This document shows, one piece after another, positions 21,677 to 30,003 of a stretch of 61,959 nucleotides of DNA. The notes beneath the pieces were generated by a model. That model did not search any database, was not told where the DNA came from, and saw only the letters and a program-made list of their open reading frames with translations. The stretch lies in the IMG/VR virus record IMGVR_UViG_3300026274_000003, positions 1 to 61,959 of that record; one strand, given 5' to 3'. Every line of letters begins with the position of its first letter. The first letter of the stretch is position 1. The DNA is from a virus. The position numbers and the translations under genes were made by a program.

Positions 21677-23089
21677 TTATCGTTTGCTTAAGCACATGTT
21701 ATAGAAGTTGGTGAGTTCTGGGAACTGCTCTAGGAATTTAACCTTACGTCTAACCTCGTACTCTTCGTAGAATAGCGCGAAGTTTTTATGATGTTCTTCG
21801 AGCTTGTAATCGGGGTATGGTTCATACATATAAGCCAGTAGCCGTTCCATTTGATCTACTTCTTCCAGATAGAAGCGTCCCCGTTGATCTGGACTAGTTT
21901 TTCGTGTGTACTGTTGCATGAACTTTGATATACGTTCTTTGAACTCGTCTTTAATTTCGGTTGGGAGGACACGAACGTCTTGGAAGTCTGGCCATCGCAA
22001 ATAGTTGATCATCATTGGAACTCTATTCCAAGCATCAGCTTCATTGAATTCAACTCGCATATCCCAGATATCTTTCAAGAACAGGTCAAAGGTGCTTACG
22101 CTAAGGGCATTGAACGTAATCATGAAGTTTAGATTTGCTTTAGTGCTAGCCAAGAATCTACGGCAGTTGCTCATAAACTTATCATAGTTCATGCCTGTAC
22201 GGATGTAATCTGCTTGTTTACCGTGTGCTTCTGCACTTGTGTAAATGTCAATCTTGTTTACCAGGGGTGCAATTTCATTACAGTAGTTGATGAGTTTAGT
22301 AATCAGATCATCAGGAACCATCATATTGGTGTTGATTGAAATATTAAGTTCTTTACGTGGGTGTTCCTTGATGTATTCGAATACACGCCAAGTATGTTTG
22401 CTTAACAGTGGTTCGCCACCGGTAATGCGGAACGTGTCGAGATTCTGGTAAAGGTCTGGCCACCATTGCCAAAAAGCATCTACGTATGGGTTATGTTCCT
22501 TATGTGGAATTGGCATTTTTTGTACTGCTTTGAGTGAATCAAGACTGCCATTCAAATAAGTTGTGGGGTATGGACCATGACGTTCAATTTCTTCCATCCA
22601 CTTACTTGATACTTCGGGTGAGCAGTACATACATTTAAGATTGCAAGTGTTCTCAAATGCAACCTCAAGATATGAGGGCATGATGTTCTCACCGATACCA
22701 GAATCCAAGACTCTCTGTAGATGGGGATATGACCATTCCAAATTTGCACTTTTATATGTGCGATCACTTATATGGTCCCCGGGTAGATCTTCCACATTCC
22801 AGCAATATTGGCATTCTTTTGGGCGTTTACCATTCAGCATTTCTAAACGGCGATCCATTTTGAATTCTGTGTTATGCAATGCTGATGGATTTTTTTTAAT
22901 CTCTGACACTGGAATAATGTGTGTCATTGGATGATGACATGAGTGTGTATGCCCATTCATGAGATAAACGGTTGACTGCAACCACTTAGCCATGCACATG
23001 GTATTTGATTCGAATTTTTGTTCGATGTCGTCCATATTGCTTTTTAGCTTTATGATACGAATTTCGTTTTGTGATTTTTGTTCTGACAT
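21677..23089 (-). CDS. Radical SAM enzyme, twitch-domain type
   Basis: A 470-residue protein. The SAM cluster motif is Cys149-x3-Cys153-x2-Cys156 in NTCNLKCMYCSPEVSSKW, followed by the clear FRITGGEPLLSKHTW motif. N-terminal cysteines (Cys32 in MCMAKWLQSTVYL, Cys51, and Cys93/Cys96 in ECQYCWNVE) form the twitch-type auxiliary cluster region described for a family common in marine phages and bacteria. The reaction is unknown. Its TAATG overlap with the 23089 gene and its place in a run of glycosyltransferases suggest action on a glycan precursor or a carrier peptide. Confidence 0.88.
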   Translation of the reverse strand: MSEQKSQNEIRIIKLKSNMDDIEQKFESNTMCMAKWLQSTVYLMNGHTHSCHHPMTHIIPVSEIKKNPSALHNTEFKMDRRLEMLNGKRPKECQYCWNVEDLPGDHISDRTYKSANLEWSYPHLQRVLDSGIGENIMPSYLEVAFENTCNLKCMYCSPEVSSKWMEEIERHGPYPTTYLNGSLDSLKAVQKMPIPHKEHNPYVDAFWQWWPDLYQNLDTFRITGGEPLLSKHTWRVFEYIKEHPRKELNISINTNMMVPDDLITKLINYCNEIAPLVNKIDIYTSAEAHGKQADYIRTGMNYDKFMSNCRRFLASTKANLNFMITFNALSVSTFDLFLKDIWDMRVEFNEADAWNRVPMMINYLRWPDFQDVRVLPTEIKDEFKERISKFMQQYTRKTSPDQRGRFYLEEVDQMERLLAYMYEPYPDYKLEEHHKNFALFYEEYEVRRKVKFLEQFPELTNFYNMCLSKR

Positions 23090-24012
23090 TAGTCATTCCT
23101 TAGTTTGAAACTTTCGCGAAAGAAGTCGCTAGCTTTGTCATCTAAAATTGGAAACAGAATTTTAGTTTGGCTTTCAATCCAATCGCCACATTCGCGAATA
23201 TTTTGATCCAAAAATGCTTCATCATACGTCCAACCAGTAGCTGTTTTCTTAATATCAAACAGCTCTGGGTTTGCAAAGTTCCATTCACTATCAAACCAGT
23301 CGTAGTCTCTGATTTGCGTGTAATCCCAATGAGGATCGATCATCTTCATAAGACCGAATCGAGTCCCATACATGGCCCATTTGCCGTATTGAACATCCGC
23401 CCCGACACAAGCCCAAATACGAAGGTTGCGTAGATTTACTGCATGCAACTTTGATTTCATCTCAGCAGCTTTGACTCGTTGTCCTTGATCCAAAGAAAGC
23501 TTTACTGCTTCTCGGTAACCAACACGCCATGCTTGATATGGGCTACCGTTGTTCCATACTTCACTGAATGTTTGATGTACTTGTTGATAGTCTTTTTCCC
23601 AACAGAAATCAACCGCTTTTCTAGGATCATCGCTGTTTTCATGTGAATTCATATTCAACACGAATTGCGTTGACCAGAGCTTCAAGCCGCCGTTACCATA
23701 CATCAAGCCATTTATGCCGTTGAGTGCGTTCCAGCTGAAGCTTTTGTTGATGTCTTTTTGTGGATCGAGATTGACCGTTTGGTCGAAGAATGACGGCAGT
23801 ACGATGTTGTCTGCATCAACGGTAATGAACCAATCAGTTTCGCTTTGTTCAGCACACGCACGATGCGCTTGGTCAAAGCCTTTGACGCCGTGGACACGTT
23901 TGGCCCATGGGCATTTGTCGAGTAGATCAGCCCAATGTTTTTCAGCATTGGGCTCGTCATACGATAGGAAGAAAATATCAAATTCAGTTAGCTGTCTTTT
24001 TTCGCTTGCCAT
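23089..24012 (-). CDS. GT-A-like glycosyltransferase
   Basis: A 307-residue protein with the opening FDIFFLSYDEPNAEKHW and the metal-binding D66-A-D68 in WFITVDADNIVLP. Both are typical of GT-A glycosyltransferases that use a nucleotide sugar and a divalent metal. LNGINGLMYG and YQAWRVGYREAVKLSL are shared with the degenerate 19232 protein. The ATG has AGGAAG upstream. It overlaps both neighbours, so the minus-strand island is one operon. Donor and acceptor are unknown. Confidence 0.75.
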   Translation of the reverse strand: MASEKRQLTEFDIFFLSYDEPNAEKHWADLLDKCPWAKRVHGVKGFDQAHRACAEQSETDWFITVDADNIVLPSFFDQTVNLDPQKDINKSFSWNALNGINGLMYGNGGLKLWSTQFVLNMNSHENSDDPRKAVDFCWEKDYQQVHQTFSEVWNNGSPYQAWRVGYREAVKLSLDQGQRVKAAEMKSKLHAVNLRNLRIWACVGADVQYGKWAMYGTRFGLMKMIDPHWDYTQIRDYDWFDSEWNFANPELFDIKKTATGWTYDEAFLDQNIRECGDWIESQTKILFPILDDKASDFFRESFKLRND

Positions 24013-24916
24013 GTGGCTTCCTAATGAAAGCCAGGTCAGATGACAATGGATAGCTTGCTACGCCAAATGCCTGGTTTAAGTCTAAAGGCAATTGTAACGT
24101 AATTTTCTTATTTGAGCAAAGACTTTCAACATCAATTGGCAAGGCATCATATACCACATTGGGATCTTTAGGCATAGTCAGGAAGATGGGGCAATTAGCA
24201 GACGATGGCCAGTGCAAAACTGGTTTACCAATAATCTCGAGTGTCAATGTGTTTGCTTTGATATCATGTGTGGCTAATATGCCATCAGTAATTACTTGTT
24301 CCTTGTATGTAACCAATTTATTGAATCTTGAAGTAGGGACCACCTTTGATATGGTTTTTGGTACTTTGGAAATTTCTAAACTATTATAAATGAATACACG
24401 TTCACAGTAGATCGAATAGTCATTCAACTTGAATTCATGAGTAAATGATGCATAGCCTGTTTCAAAGAATTTATCAACATTTAATTCAAACACCGCAACA
24501 ATAACCGATGGATCTCGTTTTGGTGTAAGAGTGAATGCCATCGTATCACCTTTAATATGTCCAAACCTGAAGCCCCTAAAGTCGGCTGGTATAGAGAATT
24601 CAATTAATTTGTCGACTAATGCGATCGATACGATTAATCCGGGACCCATAATTGGCGTTTGGTGAATTTCAATAAATTCACCAACATTAATTGGAATCAT
24701 ACCCTTGGCATTTACTACCACCAATTCAAGTTCTTTTCCGTATTGCTTTCCGTAAATCCAGTCGTTGAGTTGCCATTCATGATTCAAGAATCGCAATGCC
24801 GTTTGTTCATCCATTTCAACAACGGAACATCCTGGGTGGTCATCTTCTAAAGGACGACCTGCTACTGAAAAGATCTTACCAGTATCAGCATCGTAATGAG
24901 CATAAAATATTGTCAT
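23984..24916 (-). CDS. Unrecognised beta-rich protein, 310 aa
   Basis: I do not recognise this protein. It is soluble, beta-rich and lacks the cysteine and DxD motifs of its neighbours. The first 100 residues (TIFYAHYDADTGKIFSVAGR, then DDHPGCSVVEMDEQTALRFL) resemble the short sensor-like starts of some phage structural proteins. The C-terminus ends in a basic tail (RKPHGKRKKTAN). It overlaps the GT-A genes on both sides (29 bp and 4 bp), so it is expressed with them. It could be the decorated acceptor protein or a virion component. Confidence 0.6.
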   Translation of the reverse strand: MTIFYAHYDADTGKIFSVAGRPLEDDHPGCSVVEMDEQTALRFLNHEWQLNDWIYGKQYGKELELVVVNAKGMIPINVGEFIEIHQTPIMGPGLIVSIALVDKLIEFSIPADFRGFRFGHIKGDTMAFTLTPKRDPSVIVAVFELNVDKFFETGYASFTHEFKLNDYSIYCERVFIYNSLEISKVPKTISKVVPTSRFNKLVTYKEQVITDGILATHDIKANTLTLEIIGKPVLHWPSSANCPIFLTMPKDPNVVYDALPIDVESLCSNKKITLQLPLDLNQAFGVASYPLSSDLAFIRKPHGKRKKTAN

Positions 24917-25773
24917 TTTAATTTAGTCTCATAGGATACAATCATTTCGTCAGTTAGAAAATCTTTGATGTGATAATGCAAAGGAGCAAGTTGACGATAG
25001 CGTCCAATCTTTAATGCCAAGTCATCGGTAAAATAAACACCAATGTGTTTTGTCCAATCTTCACTAACTGCTTGGCCTTCCCAGTTCTGTAGTTTGGTCT
25101 TCATATGTACAAAGTTTGGAAATTGACCGATCGGTAAGCATTCATCTTCAGCACCAATTAATCTGGTGGCAAGGGCAAACACTACATCAGTGGATAGTGC
25201 ATCAGGTCTTGGTTCTTGTAGAAATTCGAACCGGAAATGTTCCCAGTTATGGAAAATTGTTTCTGCCATATCGAACAGTTCTTTTGCCAAGTCACTATAT
25301 TTGAAATACATAAAGGCCGTATAGACGTTTGGTAGCTTGTTAGCAGTGAATGTCTTTCGGTAGTAGTCGCTAGTCGCTTCTTCCCCACGGTACGTCAAGG
25401 CGGTAGTCGCAAAGCATACATCTTGTTTAGCCAGGGTATCCCACCATAGATCGACGTTCTGCATGAACAACATATCAGTATCCAGCTTGATAGTTTCTTC
25501 GTATGGAGTCATGTGATATGCCTTCCATTCGTTTTCAAGTTTCCAGTCACTAGATTCTGCTGCATCGCCCCATGGTATTTCAATTATCTCATCAAAAGCC
25601 CATTTATATTCTTCTGGTATAACTTGCCCCGGCGTTATACCAATTGACAGATACGGTACGTCAATTTGTGTGGCTTTCAGACTAAGAGCTAATGCGTAGG
25701 CCATTCTGACGTAATCATGGGTGCCATTTTGGGCGAACGTAAAGAATCCGCGCTTGCGTTTAAATTCTCTCAT
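24913..25773 (-). CDS. GT8-like glycosyltransferase 2
   Basis: A 286-residue protein with the GT-A/GT8 arrangement: GFFTFAQNGTHDYVRMAYAL at the N-terminus and the metal motif D98-T-D100 in YEETIKLDTDMLFM. The downstream helix-rich segment contains STDVVFALATRLIG. It is an evident paralogue of the 25770 protein: both have K/RGF-F-AxN at the start, SPFDETI/TPYEETI before the DxD, and a closing HxK/HAMNK-type segment. It likely transfers a sugar from an NDP donor. It overlaps both neighbours by 4 bp. Confidence 0.75.
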   Translation of the reverse strand: MREFKRKRGFFTFAQNGTHDYVRMAYALALSLKATQIDVPYLSIGITPGQVIPEEYKWAFDEIIEIPWGDAAESSDWKLENEWKAYHMTPYEETIKLDTDMLFMQNVDLWWDTLAKQDVCFATTALTYRGEEATSDYYRKTFTANKLPNVYTAFMYFKYSDLAKELFDMAETIFHNWEHFRFEFLQEPRPDALSTDVVFALATRLIGAEDECLPIGQFPNFVHMKTKLQNWEGQAVSEDWTKHIGVYFTDDLALKIGRYRQLAPLHYHIKDFLTDEMIVSYETKLK

Positions 25774-26669
25774 TCTTTAACTCCATAAATGTCGATAAGC
25801 TTATCAGCGAACCGCAGAATTGAATACTTGTTCATAGCATGAACCGTGACACCCTTTACGTTATTGAGTCGATATAACCAATTCTGTGTTGGGTCGTTCA
25901 CAAAGAATTTTAACTGATTGTATGCCACATCAATTAGTTCATCGCAATCAAAACTAGATAAAATTACTGGTGATGGGAAACTAGAAAATTCGTTGTTTTC
26001 CAAGAAGCCGTTCAACATATGAATAGCAATCGAGAACGCATAGTCATTACGAAATAGCTTACCTGGGAATTCATAAACGTATTGAAAGTAAGCATACTGT
26101 GCTTTGATGTGAGCAACTAGATCGAACAATAGTTTCGCCCGTTCGCCCTTTCGGAAGTAGACTTGGGTTGCCCAATACATTGGAATACCCATACCATCCA
26201 AACGTATTTCATTCACATTTGGTTGTTTGTGTTCCAGTGTTACAACGTCACGATTGATCAAAACGTCTTCATCATTTTCCCACACCAGATCAAACATTGC
26301 ATCCTGAACTAACAAGTCACTATCAATCATGATTGTTTCGTCAAAAGGTGACAGATCATAAGCGGAACTGCGTGTACCATTGTTCCAATTAAGCTTCTTA
26401 GTGGTACTGGCCGAATCTCGAAAATTGCGTTGTGAATTACCGGTATTGACTTTGGTATAGTCGATGATAATGATATGTTGGAATGCATGATCAACCATAG
26501 TGTCGCCCATACTAGTTCTCAACCAATCAATAGTTCCTTTATCTGTGACTAGGCAAACGTCATTGAATTGACAGTTGGCTTTGATCATCAAGCTGCAACA
26601 GATTGCCAATTTGCCGTAATCAACTTCTTCGTTATTATGCGCGAAGATTAAAAATCCCTTAGTACTCAT
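25770..26669 (-). CDS. GT8-like glycosyltransferase 1
   Basis: A 299-residue paralogue of the adjacent 24913 protein. The start KGFLIFAHNNEEVDYGKLA is followed by D116-S-D118 in FDETIMIDSDLLVQD, the metal-binding DxD. GKLFRNDYAFSIAIHMLNG follows, with the second conserved acid. GT8 enzymes retain the anomeric configuration and use UDP-sugars; the exact donor here is unknown. Start and stop overlap the neighbouring genes by 4 bp. Confidence 0.75.
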   Translation of the reverse strand: MSTKGFLIFAHNNEEVDYGKLAICCSLMIKANCQFNDVCLVTDKGTIDWLRTSMGDTMVDHAFQHIIIIDYTKVNTGNSQRNFRDSASTTKKLNWNNGTRSSAYDLSPFDETIMIDSDLLVQDAMFDLVWENDEDVLINRDVVTLEHKQPNVNEIRLDGMGIPMYWATQVYFRKGERAKLLFDLVAHIKAQYAYFQYVYEFPGKLFRNDYAFSIAIHMLNGFLENNEFSSFPSPVILSSFDCDELIDVAYNQLKFFVNDPTQNWLYRLNNVKGVTVHAMNKYSILRFADKLIDIYGVKE

Positions 26670-27013
26670 TGATCAGTAGCCTGCTTTACTGATCTGGCTT
26701 TACGAAGCTTTTCAAACTCAAGATGGTATTCGTTGGTTGCTTCGAAATACTGACCCAAGATGGTGTCGTAGAATTCTTCTAGATTGGCGATCTTAACTGG
26801 ATTTTCACGAGCATCAACTAGCACTACTTCTTCAACGTCGCGACGCAACAATGCATCAACAAACGAGATCAGTTCTTGTGTGATTTTGAACATGCCGCCG
26901 TTATGGGCATATGTTAGCAAGTTTTCTAAGCGTAGCTTCAGATTTTGCTTTTGTTGGAATACGGTAACTTTGTAGTTAGAATATTCAAGTGCTTTTGTTA
27001 ATCGATCATCCAT
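26666..27013 (-). CDS. Conserved T4-like phage hypothetical protein, 115 aa
   Basis: The ATG at 27013 was chosen because GGAG stands 12 nt before it. The sequence YSNYKVTVFQQKQNLKLRLE, then AHNGGMFKITQELISFVDAL and NPVKIANLEEFYDTIL is a pattern I associate with a conserved small protein of cyanophage-type T4-like phages. Its role is unknown. It is the first gene of the minus-strand glycan operon. Its ribosome binding site lies in one arm of the hairpin at 27018-27060, so that structure may limit its translation. Confidence 0.7.
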   Translation of the reverse strand: MDDRLTKALEYSNYKVTVFQQKQNLKLRLENLLTYAHNGGMFKITQELISFVDALLRRDVEEVVLVDARENPVKIANLEEFYDTILGQYFEATNEYHLEFEKLRKARSVKQATDQ

Positions 27014-27017
27014 AAGG

Positions 27018-27060
27018 AAACTCCACTTGTAGTAATTTAACATTCTAACAAGTGGAGTTT
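27018..27060 (-). terminator. Long inverted repeat, terminator covering a ribosome binding site
   Basis: AAACTCCACTTGT / ACAAGTGGAGTTT around a 17-nt loop, 17 bp after the stop of the 27077 gene. The downstream arm on the minus strand includes the GGAG used by the next gene. Confidence 0.65.
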
Positions 27061-27076
27061 ATGGTGTCTAAATTAA

Positions 27077-27982
27077 TTAGAAGTTGGTTGAGATACCAAA
27101 AGCCGGCAATGACATAGCCGTAGGTAATTGATTAGTATCAATCGTTTTGACAAAACCAAATGCAGCAAATGTACCAGCAGCAACTTGGTCATAAAATGCA
27201 TTGGTATGATTGTCCTGCATGAAGATAATAACAGCAAAACCATTGCCAATTTTGGCAATTTCGATTTGAATATAATTGGCCGTGTAATTCGCAGTTGTAT
27301 TTGTTTCCACCAATACACTGGTAACTGAACCCGGCATAGCAGAATATGGAATACTAGTCATTGCAACGGTGCCGCCTGATATACTACACCCCGTGCTAGT
27401 AAACACGACCGTACCCAAGCTAGACAAAAACGAATTCCAAGATGCATCTTGTGTGGTAGAAGCATTTGGATGACCAAAGTTTATAGTAACTCTACCACCA
27501 GTATTAAAGAACGCTGCTGCTGCCGCTTCTGATCCCCACTGTAAATTAACTTGAGCACCGATACCAGATGCTCCACCACCCCAAGCTGCGGCGCGAGTAA
27601 CCGTAGTCGCACCGGTTGGAGCAATCACACTCAAAGCTGATGAGTTAACTGTCAATCTATTGGTTGAACAATAAGTTGCGGTGTTAGCATATGCGGCAAT
27701 GTCAGATGCTTTGATTTTTATCCCAGTAGTAATAACTGGCAGAGTGGCACTCGATGGTGCCGCCCCAGTAATGTGAGCATATGCTCTCGCTATGTCAGTA
27801 TACAATCCATTCCATTGCGACGCCCCAATTATGGTTCCAGTAGTAAGAGTGGGAGCACTTACCAAAGTCTGGTTGTAACCAAAAGTTGAGTTGACGGCAG
27901 GAACTCCCATCACACCAGCAATAGTGCTTCTGATGGTGTTGTAGTCTGATGCTGGTACTTTGGTTCCTACTGCTCCGCTCAT
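27077..27982 (-). CDS. Tail fibre/virion structural protein, 301 aa
   Basis: The N-terminal half has a repeated pattern: ASDYNTIRSTIAGVMG, then FGYNQTLVSAP and GASQWNGLYTDIARAYAHITG. It is repeated loosely as KASDIAAYAN and is known from structural proteins of cyanophage-type T4-like phages. The rest is Ala/Gly/Thr-rich beta sequence ending in GISTNF. TAATG couples its start to the 27982 fibre gene. It probably forms part of the same fibre or caps it. No enzyme motif is seen. Confidence 0.72.
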   Translation of the reverse strand: MSGAVGTKVPASDYNTIRSTIAGVMGVPAVNSTFGYNQTLVSAPTLTTGTIIGASQWNGLYTDIARAYAHITGAAPSSATLPVITTGIKIKASDIAAYANTATYCSTNRLTVNSSALSVIAPTGATTVTRAAAWGGGASGIGAQVNLQWGSEAAAAAFFNTGGRVTINFGHPNASTTQDASWNSFLSSLGTVVFTSTGCSISGGTVAMTSIPYSAMPGSVTSVLVETNTTANYTANYIQIEIAKIGNGFAVIIFMQDNHTNAFYDQVAAGTFAAFGFVKTIDTNQLPTAMSLPAFGISTNF

Positions 27983-29100
27983 TACTTAACTCCTACAGTA
28001 ATTTCCAAGAGACCTACGTCATCAGTAGTTTTGTCAGCAAGTGCTCGACCAATAACTACGAAACTATTTGCAATATCGCTTAGTTCTGCTGCTTGCGCTA
28101 CACCAGCAAAGCTTGATGTAACCAAGCGCTGACCCTTCTTTACTTGACCGATAACCTTGACTGGTACTCGACCGGCTAAAGCCACATATGGATGAGTAGT
28201 ATCATCACCAGCTTCACTATTCATCATATACGCGGGCGCAGTTGAAATAACACCAAACACGTCAGTACTGAATGCCGTATTGCTCTTGGTGATTTCTTTT
28301 GAACCACCCAGAATCACCACATCACCAGCTTCTACCGTACCGTCTACTTCATAACGTTCGGCCATGTCAGCATAATTTGCTGAAGTGGCAGTACCTTGGA
28401 ATGTTACCGCATAAACGTTTGCATAACGCGCAGTTCCGGAACCCAAATTGTATGTCGCATCGGCCGTTGGCAAGTTGGTAATATTGGTGTGCATGATCGT
28501 TGCGTCTGATGGGACGAACGATGTTGGATTAACCCATGTATATGCAGTGCCAGCAGAATTGACAGCCAGAACTTGATTAGCCGTACCAAGAGTGGTAAGT
28601 AGTGCACCGCCACCGTTGCCAACAACTACTTGACCTGCTGGTAATGATGACACACCGGTACCACCGGCCACTATTGGAATTAGTGGTGTTCCAAGTGGTG
28701 GGTTGTAAAGTTGTATTTTGGAAACATAAGTTGCTGCGGTATCAGCGGTTGATGCTGAATTGGCAATCAATGAATTAACTTCAGCTTGTACCGTATTGAA
28801 TGCACTTAGGAGTGCATAATTTGCCAACTCCGATTCTTGGGCGACTTGAGCCCAGCCAGTTCCATTGTAGTAATTAATAGCCAAATTGCCGCTATTATAC
28901 CACAACTGTCCAATCAAAGGAGCTGTTGGTGCTGTCGGCCCAGCAAAATTTTCCAATTGCAAAATAGTATTGCTTGCAATTAGTTGCCCGTAACCAGAAG
29001 TACCTTGACCCACAAGAACCAACGACGTCGCCGTATTGGTTGCTCCTGCTGGGACAGTAAAACTGCCATTTACGGTGGTTGAAACCACGTAATTTGTCAT
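27982..29100 (-). CDS. Tail fibre protein with shared N-terminal module
   Basis: A 372-residue fibre. Residues 1-95 (MTNYVVSTTVNGSFTVPAG, LENFAGPTAP, PLIGQLWYNSGNLAINYY) match the start of the 13865 fibre. The C-terminal ~150 residues (YADMAERYEVDGTVEAGDVV, GVISTAPAYMMNSEAG, VGLLEITVGVK) form a compact domain seen at the ends of many phage fibres and intramolecular-chaperone-type proteins. It is shorter than the other fibre and may be a proximal part. Ribosome binding site CGGAG; late octamer at 29127. Confidence 0.85.
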   Translation of the reverse strand: MTNYVVSTTVNGSFTVPAGATNTATSLVLVGQGTSGYGQLIASNTILQLENFAGPTAPTAPLIGQLWYNSGNLAINYYNGTGWAQVAQESELANYALLSAFNTVQAEVNSLIANSASTADTAATYVSKIQLYNPPLGTPLIPIVAGGTGVSSLPAGQVVVGNGGGALLTTLGTANQVLAVNSAGTAYTWVNPTSFVPSDATIMHTNITNLPTADATYNLGSGTARYANVYAVTFQGTATSANYADMAERYEVDGTVEAGDVVILGGSKEITKSNTAFSTDVFGVISTAPAYMMNSEAGDDTTHPYVALAGRVPVKVIGQVKKGQRLVTSSFAGVAQAAELSDIANSFVVIGRALADKTTDDVGLLEITVGVK

Positions 29101-29126
29101 CTATAACTCCGAATACCTTATTGTTC

Positions 29127-29134
29127 TATTTATA
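29127..29134 (-). promoter_or_regulatory. T4-type late promoter octamer
   Basis: TATAAATA on the minus strand, 26 bp upstream of the 27982 fibre gene start (29100). Confidence 0.7.
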
Positions 29135-29152
29135 ACTGCTACTTTAATACCA

Positions 29153-29773
29153 TTAGACCATTGAGATTCGAACGGTATAGATGACTTCAATTACACGATT
29201 TAATGCTTTTTGGAACGGATTAAAAATTACGTGTGTGAGAAGACGTCTTACGCTAGTAGTAGGATCATAGGTCATAAGGCCAATCTCATCAAACGTATAT
29301 TGCGCATTGGTTTGTGTGGCCGAATCGAACGCATCTTGATCAGGCGGCTCGCCATAATTCAAGGTACAAGTAACAATAATGTCTGTATAGGTATTACCAG
29401 CAATATGGTTAGTAGTAACGTTTGTGGTGGTTGGATCATCGGTATATCTAGCACTACGATTATTAACGATCTTGTAATAAGTGTCGTTGTACAACGTAGC
29501 GGTCAAACCGGTAATGTTTGGTGAAAAATAGCTAATGGTACCAGTAGCCGATACCACAGATCCACCATTACCAAAATGCATTTCTTCAATAACACCAGTA
29601 GAAAAGTCAGCCATACTGAGAGCTATGGCATTACTAAAATTTTCGTAATGGATGCTATTGTGCTTATCTCTAAAGACTTCTTTAGTTTCGGCATCACGAA
29701 TAAGAACGTGACCTTCTATTTTAAGGCGAGCGCAATCGTGTAAGCCAGTATTGCTATTGTCTGGTGTTGCCAT
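29153..29773 (-). CDS. Virion structural protein, 206 aa
   Basis: Residues 12-50 (LHDCARLKIEGHVLIRDAET, FRDKHNSIHYENFSNAIALS) are a phage structural domain that recurs in T4-like phages. It resembles the tiny 29754 protein (LLIRDVDSGKILVNIKN). The remainder is beta-rich and Thr-rich and ends in a predicted strand IEVIYTVRISMV. It probably belongs to the baseplate or a fibre connector. The ribosome binding site AGAGGA lies within the 3' end of the overlapping 29754 gene. Confidence 0.72.
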   Translation of the reverse strand: MATPDNSNTGLHDCARLKIEGHVLIRDAETKEVFRDKHNSIHYENFSNAIALSMADFSTGVIEEMHFGNGGSVVSATGTISYFSPNITGLTATLYNDTYYKIVNNRSARYTDDPTTTNVTTNHIAGNTYTDIIVTCTLNYGEPPDQDAFDSATQTNAQYTFDEIGLMTYDPTTSVRRLLTHVIFNPFQKALNRVIEVIYTVRISMV

Positions 29774-29924
29774 CTGAATCCTCTGGGGGAAGATTCCGTG
29801 CTGTATTTTTGATATTAACCAAAATTTTACCGGAATCCACGTCTCTGATTAGCAAATGATCCATAACTTGTATGGGGGCATCATCTACTAACCTTTTGTC
29901 GTCGTTGTTGTTTTCTGTATTCAT
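29754..29924 (-). CDS. Small structural-like protein, 56 aa
   Basis: The 56-codon frame begins ATG at 29924, overlapping the TATAAATA octamer, and ends 20 bp inside the next gene. MDHLLIRDVDSGKILVNIKN is similar to GHVLIRDAETKEVFRDKHNS of the 29153 protein, which argues that it is coding. A T4-type late transcript started by that octamer would begin inside this frame. Either it is read from an upstream transcript or translation starts at Met21. The N-terminus is low complexity (NTENNNDDK). Confidence 0.6.
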   Translation of the reverse strand: MNTENNNDDKRLVDDAPIQVMDHLLIRDVDSGKILVNIKNTARNLPPEDSDGNTRQ

Positions 29925-29931
29925 ATTTATA
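29924..29931 (-). promoter_or_regulatory. T4-type late promoter octamer overlapping a start codon
   Basis: TATAAATA on the minus strand, sharing its last A with the ATG of the 56-codon gene, just after the terminator at 29960-29982. Confidence 0.55.
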
Positions 29932-29959
29932 TGTTGGATAAAGTGCGTAGATAAAGAAA

Positions 29960-29982
29960 CACCATTAGAACTTCTAATGGTG
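29960..29982 (-). terminator. Hairpin terminator, probably bidirectional
   Basis: Perfect inverted repeat CACCATTAGAA / TTCTAATGGTG with T-rich sequence on both sides, 21 bp after the stop of the 30004 gene. Confidence 0.75.
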
Positions 29983-30003
29983 AATTTTTCAATATAGAAC
30001 CGA

